Origin: Streptomyces tailanensis
GTDB taxonomy: Bacteria; Actinomycetota; Actinomycetes; Streptomycetales; Streptomycetaceae
Direction of reading: 5' to 3'
NCBI RefSeq assembly: GCF_008386495.1
Contig: NZ_VTHJ01000042.1
Span: forward strand, 22,504-86,503
Length of the DNA: 64,000 bases
This document shows positions 62,687-64,000 of this stretch, piece after piece. Each line of letters begins with the position of its first letter. The stretch's first letter is position 1. The notes beneath the pieces were generated by a model. That model searched no databases. It was given only the letters and a program-made list of their open reading frames with translations, and was not told where the DNA came from. Position numbers and translations under genes: made by a program.

Positions 62687-63927
62687 AGGTCCAGCTCCCC
62701 GTCCAACTCGACGGCCAGGACGGTCGCGTACGGGTCGAGATCGGCCGCTGCGGGCGCGTCGATCCAGGTCACGCCGGGTACGTGGTCGAGGCCGCCGGTG
62801 ATGTGGTGGCCGAGCCCGGTGCCCGTACCGAGGACCGTCACCCGCCGTACCGCGTTGCGCAGCCCTCGGATCGACACGGTCTCGCGGGGTACGTCGAAGC
62901 ACATCAGGTACAGCGTGCGCCGGTCGGCGGAGAGGGTGCTCGGGCCGTAGTGGTGCCCGGTGGGCAGACCGGCGACCGTCCCGTACACGGCGTCGGAGTG
63001 CCTGGCGATCCACGCGCCGAGACCCTCCAGCCGCTCGACCTGCTCCTCGGGGATCGTCCCGTCCTCCTTCGGGCCGACGTCGAGCAGGAGGTTGCCGCCC
63101 ATGGCGATGGTCTCGGTGAAGTAGCGGACGAGTTGGCGTACGGACTTGTAGTCATGGTCGGTGGGCCGGTGGCTCCACGAGTCGTTGATCGTCAGGCACA
63201 GCTCCCACGGACCCTCGGGGGCGATGAGCGGGACGCCCTGTTCCGGGGTGGCGTAGTCGCCGTGGCTGAGCATGCGGGCGTTGAGAACGATCTCCGGACT
63301 GCCCGCGAGGATCAGTTCGGCCAGGGTCCCCATCCGCCACTGCTCCTCGGTGCGCTCCCACTCGCCGTCGAACCAGAGGAGGTCGGGGCGGAAACGGTCG
63401 ACGAGTTCTCCGACCTGGCCGTCGCGGTACGTGAGATAGCGCGCCCAGGCCTCCGGGTCCTCCTCGCCCGGCTCGGCGTGCGAGTAGCCGTTGGGCGGCA
63501 CGATGTGCGGGCCGGGGTGCCGCTCGGTCGCGTAGTCCGGGTGGTTCCAGTCCGAGTGCGAGTAGTACAGGCCGACCTTGAGGTCCCGGGCGCGCAGCGC
63601 CTCGACGAAGCCGGCGACGAGGTCACGGCCTGCGGGGGTGTCCCGGACGACGTCGAGGTTGCGGTGGTCGGTGTCCCACAGGGCGATGCCGTCGTGGTGC
63701 TTGGTGGTCAGGACCGCGTACTTGGCGCCGACCCGGGCGAACAGTTCGGCCCAGGCCTGCGGGTCGTAGCGCGAGGCGGTGAAGCGGTCGAGCTGTTTCA
63801 TGTACCGCTCGTGCGTGACCTCGCCGGTGTAGAAGGACCACGACTCGGCCCATCCGTCCACGGCGTAGACACCGTAGTGGATGAAGACGCCCAGCTTGGC
63901 GTCGGGGAACCAGGGTTGCATCGGCAT
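62662..63927 (-). CDS. GH29 alpha-L-fucosidase
   Basis: A 421-residue alpha-L-fucosidase predicted to remove terminal fucose from glycans. The N-terminal WFPDAKLGVFIHYGVYAV and YAVLTTKHHDGIALWDT carry the fucose-binding His residues, and the nucleophile Asp is in LLWFDGEWERT near residue 185. There is no signal peptide, so it would act on internalised oligosaccharides. The family's C-terminal beta-sandwich is short. Start ATG 63927 or 63921; no clear Shine-Dalgarno. It complements the mannosidase and hexosaminidases at the other end of the window. The last 73 bp of the window hold nothing I recognise. Confidence 0.9.
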   Translation of the reverse strand: MPMQPWFPDAKLGVFIHYGVYAVDGWAESWSFYTGEVTHERYMKQLDRFTASRYDPQAWAELFARVGAKYAVLTTKHHDGIALWDTDHRNLDVVRDTPAGRDLVAGFVEALRARDLKVGLYYSHSDWNHPDYATERHPGPHIVPPNGYSHAEPGEEDPEAWARYLTYRDGQVGELVDRFRPDLLWFDGEWERTEEQWRMGTLAELILAGSPEIVLNARMLSHGDYATPEQGVPLIAPEGPWELCLTINDSWSHRPTDHDYKSVRQLVRYFTETIAMGGNLLLDVGPKEDGTIPEEQVERLEGLGAWIARHSDAVYGTVAGLPTGHHYGPSTLSADRRTLYLMCFDVPRETVSIRGLRNAVRRVTVLGTGTGLGHHITGGLDHVPGVTWIDAPAAADLDPYATVLAVELDGELDLYRGTGRD

Positions 63928-64000
63928 GCTGCCACGCTAGACGAATGAGTCCGATGTGATCAGTGGTCGTACGCGATCAGGGATCGGGTGACCGGTGCTC

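Overview
The window is about 72% GC with codon use, short 4-nt gene overlaps and a gene repertoire typical of Streptomyces: several SpoIIE-type PP2C phosphatases, CUT1 sugar transporters without their own ATPase, a duplicated LigA-type ligase, and a TTA leucine codon in a secreted hydrolase. It carries about 45 protein genes, at least five of them broken. No rRNA, tRNA or CRISPR array was seen. Frameshift calls assume the sequence is correct.

Layout. 1-5.8 kb: two divergent PAS/GAF/PP2C phosphatases, then an ArsR regulator plus SRPBCC protein with a legible leaderless promoter and operator. 5.8-25.6 kb: a glycan-utilisation locus with a GH3 hexosaminidase-like enzyme, a clan GH-A hydrolase, a GlcNAc-kinase-like protein, a GH3 beta-glucosidase-like enzyme, a sugar ABC importer (two permeases and a lipoprotein), a GH38 alpha-mannosidase with a small His-rich partner, an RpiR regulator, a SIS-domain protein and a multidomain GH84 enzyme. 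Similar short sequences lie in five of its promoter regions. Together these genes look suited to taking apart mannose- and GlcNAc-containing glycans. 25.7-30.2 kb: a methyltransferase, a VOC protein, decayed oxidoreductase, MmgE/PrpD and STAS genes, and a third PP2C phosphatase.

30.4-42.9 kb: a heptose glycoconjugate locus. Eleven genes from a carbamoyltransferase down to a GT2 enzyme are almost all joined by 4-nt stop/start overlaps. They encode GmhA, HldE and GmhB (nucleotide-activated heptose supply), seven glycosyltransferases and the carbamoyltransferase; a UDP-glucuronate-decarboxylase-like gene lies just upstream. 43.4-51.0 kb: an MFS exporter, a frameshifted FUSC gene, a divergent LigA paralogue, a VOC/AraC pair and a long glyceraldehyde-3-phosphate dehydrogenase.

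51.1-58.0 kb: the most unusual part, a five-gene leftward operon encoding a 102-residue protein, an S8 subtilase without a signal peptide, two proteins I do not recognise, and a fusion of a trypsin-like protease to an EndA/Endonuclease I-type nuclease. The make-up suggests an intracellular protease-to-nuclease relay, possibly a conflict or defence system; this is inference. 58.2-64 kb: a GH2 beta-galactosidase pseudogene, an NCS1 permease with an isochorismatase-like hydrolase, and a GH29 alpha-fucosidase.
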